Below are positions 1 to 7,600 of a stretch of DNA of 10,262 bases, piece by piece. Within the stretch, counting starts at the first letter, position 1; each line of letters begins with the position of its first letter. The stretch lies in assembly GCA_023228985.1 (NCBI GenBank), contig JALOAC010000044.1:1-10262 (forward strand), in the 5' to 3' direction. A program made the translations under genes and the position numbers. This stretch comes from Thiopseudomonas sp. GTDB taxonomy: Bacteria > Pseudomonadota > Gammaproteobacteria > Pseudomonadales > Pseudomonadaceae. The notes under the pieces are model-generated. The model saw nothing but the letters and a program-made list of their open reading frames with translations. It was not told the origin of the DNA and did no database searches.

Positions 1-6
1 CTGAAT

Positions 7-125
7 TGCTTGACGAACATAGAGCATTGGAACCACCTGACTCCTTTCCGAACTCAGTAGTGAAACGATGCATCGCCGATGGTAGTGTGGGGTCTCCCCA
101 TGTGAGAGTAGGTCACCGTCAAGCG
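7..125 (+). rRNA. rrf: 5S ribosomal RNA, end of an rRNA operon
   Basis: This is the 5S rRNA of the large ribosomal subunit. The 5' strand GCTTGACG (8-15) pairs with CGTCAAGC (117-124) to close helix I. Internal blocks typical of gammaproteobacterial 5S are present: CCGAACTCAGTAGTGAAAC near 50-66, and GATGGTAGTGTGGGGTCTCC followed by CCATGTGAGAGTAGG. The length of about 119 nt is normal, and the sequence is closest to the Pseudomonas version as I remember it. The 16S and 23S genes would lie left of the window. A strong terminator follows directly, so this is the last gene of the operon. The ends are good to within a base or two. Confidence 0.95.
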
Positions 126-137
126 CCCAATAAAAAG

Positions 138-167
138 CCCTTGCAGATACACTGCAGGGGTTTTTTT
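138..167 (+). terminator. Intrinsic terminator of the rRNA operon
   Basis: A 9-bp stem (138-146 CCCTTGCAG with 152-160 CTGCAGGGG, one G-U pair) encloses the loop ATACA and is followed by seven T. The run of A at 132-136 gives it some bidirectional character, so it may also stop transcription arriving from the convergent lipoprotein gene. Confidence 0.93.
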
Positions 168-212
168 ATGCCTATAAACTTTTAACAATGACTTTAATTA
201 GTTTAAATTCAA

Positions 213-235
213 TCGCGCAAAAGTTGCGCTCCCAC
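213..235. repeat. REP-like palindrome
   Basis: GCGCAA (215-220) and TTGCGC (224-229) form a perfect 6-bp inverted repeat around AAG, followed by TCCCAC. Read on the - strand it gives GTGGGAGCGCAA...TTGCGCGA, which resembles Pseudomonas REP elements (GTGGGAGCGRGCTTGCTCGCGA, from memory). A similar partial copy, ATCGCGCAAGAGTT, lies at 290-303 at the end of the next gene. It sits between two convergent genes, a usual REP location. Copies elsewhere in the genome cannot be checked here. Confidence 0.45.
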
Positions 236-301
236 AGAAGCTGAACCAACGCGCTAACCTGCTAAAAACTTGTGGCTAACCTAGGCTTTATCGCGCAAGA
301 G

Positions 302-1234
302 TTACTCTTTTACGTCAGCGCAATAATCAGTCTCAACCACAGCTGGCGTATACCAGATAAAATCCGCACTACTACTGTCCACTTCTTGATCGGCTTCAGC
401 AAAGATAACAACTGCTTGGTCAAGCCTTTCTGCATTCTGCAAGTCATTGATATGCAAGGGCACGCCTAGATCGTAACGTACGTGATAGGCACCAGCGATT
501 AACAATGTTGGCTTGGGCGCTTCAAGTAAAACCTTCGCCATACTGCGATCGCGCTGTTGTTGCACGGCTAGCATCGCAGGTAATTGCGCCTCAGGCAGTT
601 TATTACAATGTCCTTCACGGATTTGTTCAGTTAAATGCTCAATTACATCGGCTCGTGTCGACTCAACGCCTGTTAACTGCGGTGGGTTACGATAAATCGC
701 CATCAGGGCGTCACGATTTAAATTGCCCGCCAGTAACGGATAAGGTTGCTCCAGGCTATGGGATACCAAGGCGGCATACTGTTGCCAATCCCAACCTGAA
801 TGCCAGTTTAATGCTTGGGGTAAATCCTCAGCCTGTTCACCGCTCTGTATCTGCCTTTGCACCTGACTGACTGTTGTTTGCTGATCAAGCGTGAGCATTT
901 CCATCACTACAGAGCCTTGTGGACGTCGCGCCTCAAGCGCCTGTAGCAACCATAGCTGTAATGCATGATGATCCGGGTTATCGTGTTTCTCGCCCAGCAA
1001 TACCAATGGCGTATCTGCCAGCTCATTAAGTAGTTGTTCAATTGTCACTTGGGCACCGCTATGCAGAGACACAATTTGTCCAACCCGTGGATGACTTCGT
1101 TCACGCGGGCTCTGCCATTCAGGTAAGGTACGCTCAGTGCTTACTCGCATGGAAACAACTGCGTCTTCGGGTTCTAAGGGTGCAACCTGACAGGCTCCAA
1201 GCAACCCGCATAGCGTTAACAATATCCAGCGCAT
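302..1234 (-). CDS. ChaN-family lipoprotein, putative haem binding
   Basis: I read this as a 310-residue protein of the ChaN / haem-binding uptake (Tiki-like) family. Known members are outer-membrane lipoproteins that bind haem; some have been proposed to act in iron uptake. What is seen: a short signal sequence MRWILLTLCGLLGAC with a lipobox ending at Cys15; the family motif LLGEKHDNPDHH at residues 79-90; GHCNKLP at 208-214; and GAYHVRYDLGVP at 248-259. The start at 1234 was chosen over in-frame codons further upstream because it has GGAGG four bases before ATG, gives the lipobox a normal position, and avoids reading through the nhaD terminator. A possible promoter lies between that terminator and the gene, so it is probably transcribed separately from nhaD. 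The family call is secure; haem binding is inferred. Confidence 0.85.
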   Translation of the reverse strand: MRWILLTLCGLLGACQVAPLEPEDAVVSMRVSTERTLPEWQSPRERSHPRVGQIVSLHSGAQVTIEQLLNELADTPLVLLGEKHDNPDHHALQLWLLQALEARRPQGSVVMEMLTLDQQTTVSQVQRQIQSGEQAEDLPQALNWHSGWDWQQYAALVSHSLEQPYPLLAGNLNRDALMAIYRNPPQLTGVESTRADVIEHLTEQIREGHCNKLPEAQLPAMLAVQQQRDRSMAKVLLEAPKPTLLIAGAYHVRYDLGVPLHINDLQNAERLDQAVVIFAEADQEVDSSSADFIWYTPAVVETDYCADVKE

Positions 1235-1267
1235 AAAGCCTCCAAAGAGCATCACAAAATAACGAAA

Positions 1268-1297
1268 ATTATAAAATGCCGTACAACGACAAGTCAG
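1268..1297 (-). promoter_or_regulatory. Possible promoter of the ChaN-like gene
   Basis: On the - strand, CTGACT (1292-1297) is 18 bp from a perfect TATAAT (1268-1273), about 34 bp before the start codon. The -10 box is strong and the -35 box matches at four of six positions. It lies downstream of the nhaD terminator, which fits an independent transcript. No Fur box was recognised. Confidence 0.45.
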
Positions 1298-1325
1298 GTT
1301 ACATAAATCACCCAATTTAAGGCAA

Positions 1326-1356
1326 AAAAAAGAGCGCTCATCCAGCGCTCTTTTTT
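1326..1356 (-). terminator. Intrinsic terminator of nhaD
   Basis: AGAGCGCT (1331-1338) pairs perfectly with AGCGCTCT (1344-1351) around the loop CATCC. Flanking runs of A (1324-1330) and T (1351-1356) extend the stem and supply a U-tract on both strands. It begins 15 bp after the nhaD stop codon, so termination of nhaD on the - strand is its obvious role. Confidence 0.93.
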
Positions 1357-1370
1357 GTATCGAGGGGAGA

Positions 1371-2819
1371 TTAACCGTATATGTCAAACACGCCCAAGAT
1401 GTCTCCTAACCATAGGTGGACTAACATGCTGGCAACATAGCCTAAGAAAATCACCGGCATCCAGCGCAAGTGGCTCATAAAAGTGTAATGACCACGGGCT
1501 GCGCCCATTAGTGCCACACCAGCTGCTGAGCCTACAGACAATAAACTACCGCCCACACCAGCGGCTAAAGTAACCAGCAACCAATGGCCGTGACTAATCA
1601 CAGGGTTCATTTCCAGTACCGCGAACATCACCGGAATGTTATCTACAACAGCAGAAATAACACCGATACCAAAGGCAGCCCAGGTTGCACCTACTCCGTC
1701 AAACAACATAACAGACACCAACTGCAAGTAGCCAAGGTAGCCTAAACCACCTACGCACATCACTACGCCATAGAAAAATAACAGGGTGTCCCACTCGGCA
1801 CGGGCAACGTTTTTGAAAATATCAAAAGGTACAACACTACCCAAATAACGTAATTTTTCTTGGTCAGCTTTTTGTTCAGCAATGGTACGTTTTTTAGCCA
1901 ACGAAGATGGTAAGCTCATGCGTAAGAAGTAACCAAAGAACTGTAAATACCCCAAGCCGACCATCATGCCAAATACAGGTGGTAAACCTAAGAACTGGTG
2001 ACCACAGACTGCAGTAACGATTGTTAGTAAGAAAAGCGCCATGACGCGCTTAGCGCCGCGCTTGGTTTCTACTTCTTCACTGATGCTTGCTGGCTTACCC
2101 TTAGGAATAAAGAAGCTCATCACCAATGCAGGAACGACAAAGTTAACTACGGACGGTAAGAACAGGTCGAAGAACTCTAAGAACTGCACTTTGCCCGCCT
2201 GCCAAACCATCAGCGTGGTGATATCACCAAAGGGACTGAACGCACCACCTGCGTTTGCTGCAACAACAATATTGATACAGCACATAGCGATAAAGCGGTC
2301 TTGACCTTCTGCTACTTTAAGTACCACAGCGCACATGAGTAGGGCGGTGGTTAAGTTATCGGCGACCGGTGAAATAAAGAACGCTAGAACGCCTGTGAGC
2401 CAGAAAAGTGTCTGATAGCTAAAACCTTTACGCACCATCCATGCACGTAATGCCTCGAACACGCGGCGCTCTTCCATGGCGCTGATATAAGTCATGGCAA
2501 CTAACAAGAACAGCATCAACTCACTGAAATCGAGGAAGTTAGCGCTAAAAGCTGCTTTTGTTGCGGAGGGGTCTGTACTCACGATCCCAACCAAAACCCA
2601 GATAATACCCGCACCGATTAAAACAGGCTTTGACTTACGTAACTCTAATTTTTCCTCGGCCACCACTACTAGATAAGCAATGGCAAAGACAAAAACAGCC
2701 AAATAACCCGCAAGGGTACCTGTAGCATTTAAATGCGTTACTGCTTCAACTGATGCACTGGCTAATGCTGGCATGGATAACAGCGCAGCAGCAACCAATG
2801 TAAATAAACTACGTAGCAT
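1371..2819 (-). CDS. nhaD: NhaD-type Na+/H+ antiporter
   Basis: This is an inner-membrane sodium/proton antiporter of the NhaD family (ion transporter superfamily). It exports Na+ or Li+ in exchange for protons and is typical of marine or salt- and alkali-tolerant bacteria. The 482 residues match the family length. An N-terminal hydrophobic segment (about 1-22, ending ALASAS) looks like a cleavable signal, followed by many membrane segments. The two inverted halves show paired motifs: SPVADNLTTAL (150-160) with SAVVDNIPVMFAVL (389-402), and NAGGAFSPFGDITTLMVW (189-206) with GVGGSLLSVGSAAGVALMG (421-439). The two DN pairs are where ion-binding aspartates are expected. A charged cytoplasmic loop lies at about 240-260 and another at 305-345. 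The Shine-Dalgarno sequence is weak (GAG about 10 nt upstream). A strong terminator follows, so the gene is probably monocistronic. Confidence 0.93.
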   Translation of the reverse strand: MLRSLFTLVAAALLSMPALASASVEAVTHLNATGTLAGYLAVFVFAIAYLVVVAEEKLELRKSKPVLIGAGIIWVLVGIVSTDPSATKAAFSANFLDFSELMLFLLVAMTYISAMEERRVFEALRAWMVRKGFSYQTLFWLTGVLAFFISPVADNLTTALLMCAVVLKVAEGQDRFIAMCCINIVVAANAGGAFSPFGDITTLMVWQAGKVQFLEFFDLFLPSVVNFVVPALVMSFFIPKGKPASISEEVETKRGAKRVMALFLLTIVTAVCGHQFLGLPPVFGMMVGLGYLQFFGYFLRMSLPSSLAKKRTIAEQKADQEKLRYLGSVVPFDIFKNVARAEWDTLLFFYGVVMCVGGLGYLGYLQLVSVMLFDGVGATWAAFGIGVISAVVDNIPVMFAVLEMNPVISHGHWLLVTLAAGVGGSLLSVGSAAGVALMGAARGHYTFMSHLRWMPVIFLGYVASMLVHLWLGDILGVFDIYG

Positions 2820-2989
2820 AAAGTTATTCTCAAGATTGGCCTATAGGGAATGTAGCAGCAAGATAAGTGCTACGGAACGGCTACAAATAGTAACAAAATA
2901 TAAGGCTGTTCGCATGAGGCTAGAGAGAAAAGTTTTTAAAAATTCATTTTGGACAAGTTTCTATGCTTTCCTTGGCGCAGATCAACACT

Positions 2990-3388
2990 TTATTCGTTAT
3001 CCACAGTAATGCACTCGGGTGTTCCATCATGTTTTAAGCGTCGACGCAAACATACGCCATCGACAGTTGCGATTAGAGAGTTGGATTTTGGTACAACTAT
3101 TCTCGCCACTTCGATTCCAGAAAATATCTGCAAAGTAACTGTTACAGAAAGTGGCGGGGTGGTTTTGGACGCAATCAAGTCAGATAAGCCAAATAGGTCA
3201 TTATGGCTGGTGTGTAAACCAGAAGGCATGCCGTCATCTTCAACGCCAAGCCATAACTCCCCACCCTTAGTGTTGGCTAAGCAGATCAAAGCCCCTACCA
3301 AGTCATCATCAGGAAAACCACTGCGATCGCTTTTGAACTCAACCGTCATACTTTCCCTTGCAGGCAGCTTATTTACTGAATTATCCAT
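2990..3388 (-). CDS. AlbA_2 (Schlafen-type) domain protein, C-terminally short
   Basis: The 132-residue product is almost entirely one AlbA_2 domain, the putative nucleic-acid-binding module that starts many bacterial ATP-binding or helicase-like proteins linked to Schlafen. Visible motifs are RESMTVEFKSD (11-21), the core LICLANTKGGELWLGVEDDG (34-53), GLSDLIASKTTPP (67-79), and the closing GVCLRRRLKHDGTPEC (111-126). Full-length relatives usually run to about 400-550 residues with a further C-terminal region and winged-helix parts. Here the frame ends with TAA six residues after the domain, and no continuation was recognised in the next 170 bp. ATG at 3388 was chosen because AAAGG lies about 8 nt upstream; the frame is also open from 3457 but that part matches a different family (RhuM remnant). 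It could be a truncated remnant or a functional single-domain protein; I favour a remnant. Confidence 0.6.
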   Translation of the reverse strand: MDNSVNKLPARESMTVEFKSDRSGFPDDDLVGALICLANTKGGELWLGVEDDGMPSGLHTSHNDLFGLSDLIASKTTPPLSVTVTLQIFSGIEVARIVVPKSNSLIATVDGVCLRRRLKHDGTPECITVDNE

Positions 3389-3664
3389 GATGAAACCTTT
3401 GATGATGTACTCTTTAATCAGCTGAGTTGGCACGCTGCCCCATCGAAGTAGCTGTATTCAGAGGCTCCTTAAGTAATCCTTAACAACTGCGCTTTCCTCT
3501 TGTTCGCCAGCAGCAAAAATACGTTTTAGGTGCTGATTTATCGCGGGCACACTGACATCGTAAAGCACTGCCATCATTTTCATAATATCGGGACAATGAA
3601 CGGAAACTGCGTGCCCCTCGAAGGTAGCAGTAAGTATCTTAACCCGTAAAGTCACTTTGAGCAT
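3380..3664 (-). pseudogene. RhuM-family gene remnant with internal deletion and stop
   Basis: RhuM-family proteins are accessory proteins of unknown role, often carried in type I restriction-modification loci and pathogenicity islands. The first part (3664-3461) matches the N-terminal region: TATFEGHAVSV, then LYDVSVPAINQHLKRIFAAG and EESAVV, resembling the family pattern LFxVSVPTIxxHLKNIFxxGEL...SVV. It ends at an in-frame TGA (3458-3460). In the same frame beyond the stop comes TQLIKEYIIKGFIMDN (3424-3377), resembling the later family motif WATxxLKEYIIKGFVMDDERLK. The intervening stretch (the usual TxADGKxYxxxxYNLDxIIxVGYRVNSxxxTQFRxW part, about 40 residues) is missing. The remnant therefore carries an internal deletion plus a stop, and its 3' end merges with the start of the AlbA_2 gene. 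The family assignment is from motif memory. Confidence 0.6.
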
Positions 3665-3730
3665 GTTCGTTTTGTTCGGTAAAGATTTCGGATTGCCTTT
3701 GGAGGGCGGTGGCCAGGGCTAAAATCCGTA

Positions 3731-3760
3731 CTTACAGCGGTGGTCATACTTGTGTATAAT
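3731..3760 (+). promoter_or_regulatory. Promoter of tRNA-Arg
   Basis: CTTACA (3731-3736, four of six matches to TTGACA) and a perfect TATAAT (3755-3760) are separated by 18 bp. The -10 box ends 9 bp before the tRNA 5' end, so the primary transcript would carry only a very short leader. The GC-rich CCGCGCC after the -10 resembles the discriminator of stringently controlled stable-RNA promoters. Confidence 0.75.
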
Positions 3761-3769
3761 CCGCGCCAC

Positions 3770-3846
3770 GCACTCGTAGCTCAGTTGGATAGAGCACTGC
3801 CCTCCGAAGGCAGGGGTCACAGGTTCGATTCCTGTCGAGTGCGCCA
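3770..3846 (+). tRNA. tRNA-Arg, anticodon CCG
   Basis: A complete 77-nt cloverleaf with encoded CCA. The acceptor stem is GCACTCG (3770-3776) with CGAGTGC (3836-3842), followed by G and CCA. The anticodon stem CTGCC (3797-3801) pairs with GGCAG (3809-3813) around the loop CTCCGAA, giving anticodon CCG at 3804-3806, which reads the arginine codon CGG. The T-loop GGTTCGATTCC is standard. Accessory genes lie on both sides and the hsd operon is transcribed toward its 3' end. No duplicate of the tRNA 3' end (an att site) was found within the window. Confidence 0.97.
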
Positions 3847-3903
3847 CTCCCCTTTAAAATCAGCATGTTGCAGCTATTGGTTTTTCTAACCTGCTCCCAT
3901 GCC

Positions 3904-4656
3904 CTATACAGCCAGTATCCTGCTAGCCAATCCATCTAAACGCTCTTTCGTCTTTTCCCAATTGGGCATCACCTGGTTTAACAGCCGATAAAATCGCTCG
4001 CTATGATTATGCTCTGCAATATGACACAGCTCATGCAGGATGACGTAATCGATGCAATCGCGGGGGGCCTTAACCAAGTGTGGGTTTAACGTGATGCGGC
4101 CATTAGGCGAACAGCTGCCCCATTGGGTTTTCATAGTTAGGATACGAATGGGGGGTCGTTCTTGCACCCACAGTGCTTGCTCTAAGAGCGCATCCAACCG
4201 ATTGGCAAACACTTCTCTAGCACGTGTTTTATACCAATCGATAAGCAAGCTTTTTACTCTAGTAGCATCGCTTGCACGTACTGACACTTCCAACTTACCG
4301 CGAAGCAGTTTGACACCTTGAACTTGATTTGGCTCTACGTGGACTTTCAATAGGTATTGCTTACCTAAGTAGTAATGGCTTTCCCCGTTGATGTACTTAC
4401 GCAAGGTGACATGTTCAAGCTGCTGGCGAAACTCACGCAGTTGCTCGTAAATCCAGCGTCCGCGCTGTTTAACGGCGTACAAAACTGTCTCACTGGTAGC
4501 ATCCTCTGGGGCTGATACCACCACACGGCAGTCTGGATGCACCTTGATTAACACCTTGTCCGTGGCGTGCGGGCGCAACACTTGCTCAAAGGTGATGCGC
4601 TCGTCACCGTACCTAAAGCTCATTGGCTGGCTGTCTGGTTTAATCAAAACGTTCAT
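3904..4656 (-). CDS. YgjP-like M48-type metallopeptidase, last gene of the hsd operon
   Basis: This 250-residue protein belongs to the YgjP-like (DUF45) zinc metallopeptidases related to M48 and SprT. The active-site helix HELCH is at residues 208-212 (His208 and His212 as zinc ligands, Glu209 catalytic). The downstream HNHSERFYRLL segment contains the probable third ligand, and the preceding TQWGSCSPNGRITLNPHLV block (177-195) is characteristic of the family. ATG at 4656 lies four bases after the hsdR stop; an in-frame GTG at 4671 would instead overlap hsdR by 11 nt. Either way translation is probably coupled to hsdR. Members often accompany type I restriction operons, but their substrate is unknown to me; control of restriction-subunit turnover is only speculation. 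No signal peptide is seen, so it should be cytoplasmic. Confidence 0.88.
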   Translation of the reverse strand: MNVLIKPDSQPMSFRYGDERITFEQVLRPHATDKVLIKVHPDCRVVVSAPEDATSETVLYAVKQRGRWIYEQLREFRQQLEHVTLRKYINGESHYYLGKQYLLKVHVEPNQVQGVKLLRGKLEVSVRASDATRVKSLLIDWYKTRAREVFANRLDALLEQALWVQERPPIRILTMKTQWGSCSPNGRITLNPHLVKAPRDCIDYVILHELCHIAEHNHSERFYRLLNQVMPNWEKTKERLDGLASRILAV

Positions 4657-4660
4657 AGCG

Positions 4661-7600
4661 TTACACCGCACTCAAACCCACACGGGTGATTTGCACGACC
4701 ATTTCGACAATTTTCCTAGCTTGGTCCATGCCGCCACCCATGGCTTTGCACTCTTTAAACATTAGCGGTAAGAGTTGTTTACGGATGTCGGCCTCGATGT
4801 TCTGCGGGTTGATAGAGTTTTCAGCCACCGCAACATCAACCACTTGATCCACTTTAAACGCCAACTTGATCCACTTATCCTGCGTTTGCTGATCAGTTGC
4901 CACAAACACTTCTGGCAGCAACTTTTTAAATACCCCAAAGTAAGCTTGAGCGTGACGATTGCCGGAGAAAACATCAGGCATATCATCTAAGCGGCGCTCT
5001 TGCACTTGCTCTTCAAACTCATGAAACAGCAGGTATTGCTTCAGTGGATGCTCGAATAGCTTTTCGGCTTCCTCAATGGCTTGGCGCAGTAACTTCGAAA
5101 AAGCTTCTTGCGCATAAGGATCGTTGCGCAGCTCTTGTTCAATCATGCGTGTGACACGAGTCTTGATGATATCGGTCTCATTGCGAGTTTTATCTTCGCT
5201 CCAGTCCTCTATTTGCTGCTGCCCCATCTTGCCGACTTCATACACACCATCAGGATCTTTTACTTCCACGCCGACCACATGCTTATCCAGCAGTTTTTTG
5301 ACCTGCTCTGCATATTGGTCATAATCGATTTTTTCGCCAGCATCCTGTTGCACCATTTGCCGTAGGCCAGACAGCTGCTTAACTGTTTCTTTGTAATGGC
5401 GGCGGTCCTGATCGCTGAAACTCTTATCTTCAAAGAAAGTGGCCGATTGCAGTGCCACTTTTAAGCAGCTGGCGAATGCGGTCAAGGCTTCGTAGAAGTC
5501 TTCACGCACCTTTAAGTTCACATCAACCAGCTCTCCGCTACGCTCTTCAATCTTTGGAACCAGCACCTGACGCAGCTGCTCGATGTCGTTCTTGTTTTTC
5601 GCACCATCGAATATGGCCCATAGTTGCTTATACAGCTGCGGTAGGCGCTTGTACTCGGTACTCATCTGATTATAAAGGCCAGCAATATCATTGATGTCGT
5701 AGCCGCCCTGAGTGCGTGAAGCTAGATCTTGGTATTTCTGAATGGTGGTATCGAGCTCGCTTAAAATGCCGCGATAATCAATCAGTAAACCGAACTTTTT
5801 CTTAGGATGCAGGCGATTTACGCGGGCAATGGCTTGAATCAGGTTGTGTTCTTTCAGGGGCTTATCAATGTATAGGACCGTGTTTTTGGGCTCATCAAAC
5901 CCCGTCAGCAGCTTATCCACTACAATCAGAACCTTGAGTGAATCGTCCTTATCAAAACGTTCAATTAGGTGCTTGGTGTAAGCCTGTTCATCTTGGCTGC
6001 CCACATTATCTTTCCACCACTGTGTGACTTCTGGGGTGGTGGACTCATCCACGGCGGTATTGCCTTCACGGCTGTCCGGCGGGCTCATCACCACGGCAGA
6101 TTCAAATAAACCGGCTTCATCCAGGTATTGCTTGTATTTAATGGCCGAGGCTTTGCTATCACAGGCTAATTGGCCTTTTAAACCCTCATCGATGTTTTTG
6201 ATGAAATGGTTGGCAATATCTAAAGCAATTAAACGAATGCGATCATCGGCTGCATAGACTTGACCTTTTCTAGCGAACTTGCGTTTCAAGTCTGCTTTTT
6301 GTTCGTCTGCAAGCCCTTCGGTGATCCGCTCAAACCAGCTATCAATCGCACGCTCGTTAACATCTAAATCAGGAATGCGCTCTTCATACAACAGGGGCGT
6401 AACCGCTTGGTCTTCCACGGCACGCTGCATAGTGTAGGCGTGCACAATGGGGCCAAACTTATTGGTGGTTTTGTCGTCTTTTAGCAGTGGTGTGCCGGTG
6501 AAAGCCACAAAGGCCGCATTGGGTAGTGCCTGCTTCATACGAATGTGGTTTTCACCGCCTTGACTGCGGTGGCCTTCGTCAATGAGCACAATAATATCGG
6601 CGCTGGTGTTCACACATTCAGGTAGCTTAGTCGCTGAGTTAAACTTCTGAATCAGGGAGAAGATAATACGCTCATTACCTTTACCAATTTGCTCAGCTAA
6701 GCGTGTGCCCGAGGTAGCCATGGCTGCGGCTTTGTCTTTTTTACCAGCCAGTTCACCGCCAGAGGCAAAGGTATTACTCAGCTGGTTTTCCAAGTCGACT
6801 CGGTCAGTGACCACCACAATGCGGCATTGCTTGAGGCTATCGTGCAGAATCATGGCTTTACTTAAAAACACCATGGTGAATGACTTACCAGAGCCCGTGG
6901 TATGCCAGATTACCCCGCCTTCACGACCGCCCCTAGGGTTTTTGGTGTTAATGCGCTCTATCAAGCGCTTAATACCGAACACTTGCTGATAGCGAGCAAC
7001 GACCTTGCCGACCTTCTTATCAAACAAAATAAAGTAGCGCGTCATTTCCATTAAGCGGGCTGGGCTTAGCAGACTAATTAATAGTTGGTCTTGTCCCGTT
7101 ACAGCAAGCTCACCGCCAGCGATAAGGTTTTGATACCACTGCAAGTCGGCAGTTGGGCGGTGGCTAAATAGTTTTGTTACTTGTGTGGCAGACAGTTGCT
7201 GGTTTTTAACGGCGTGCATTTGGGCGTCGGTAAAATCTTCTTCACGCCAAACTGCCCAAAACTTCGCTGGCGTACCACAGGTGCCATAACGCCCTTCATT
7301 GCCGTTGATCGACAGCAATAGCTGGCTGTAGGCGAATAATCGCGGTATCTCGTCGTGGCGTTGATTGCGCAAACACTGTGAAATACCTTCATTGATAGTC
7401 GGCCCTTTTTGGCTGTTGCCATCGGGGCGTTTAGCTTCAATCACCACCAGCGGTATACCGTTTACAAAACACACCATATCAGGCCGACGGCTGTCTACGC
7501 CGCCAGAGCGGGTGACGGTAAATTCTTCGGTAAAGACAAAGCTGTTATTGCTTGGGTTGTCCCAATCAATCAAGGCAACGGTGGGGTTGGCTTTTCTACC

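Noticed and set aside
1235..1387. N-terminal extension of the ChaN-like protein to a start near 1387
   Set aside because: It would run through the nhaD terminator and into the nhaD 3' end, and would bury the lipobox. ATG 1234 has a proper Shine-Dalgarno sequence.
2820..2989. Continuation of the AlbA_2 protein in another frame
   Set aside because: Reading the 170 bp in all three - strand frames gives short stop-interrupted peptides with no recognisable family motif, so a simple frameshift does not explain the truncation.
3770..3846. Integrase att duplication of the tRNA 3' end inside the window
   Set aside because: No second copy of the T-arm and acceptor sequence was found between 3847 and 10262, and no integrase gene is present.
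3744..3935. 63-residue reading frame on the - strand containing DRNRTCDPCLRRAVLYPTELR
   Set aside because: It is the antisense of the tRNA-Arg gene; this peptide is a well-known spurious annotation over tRNA genes.
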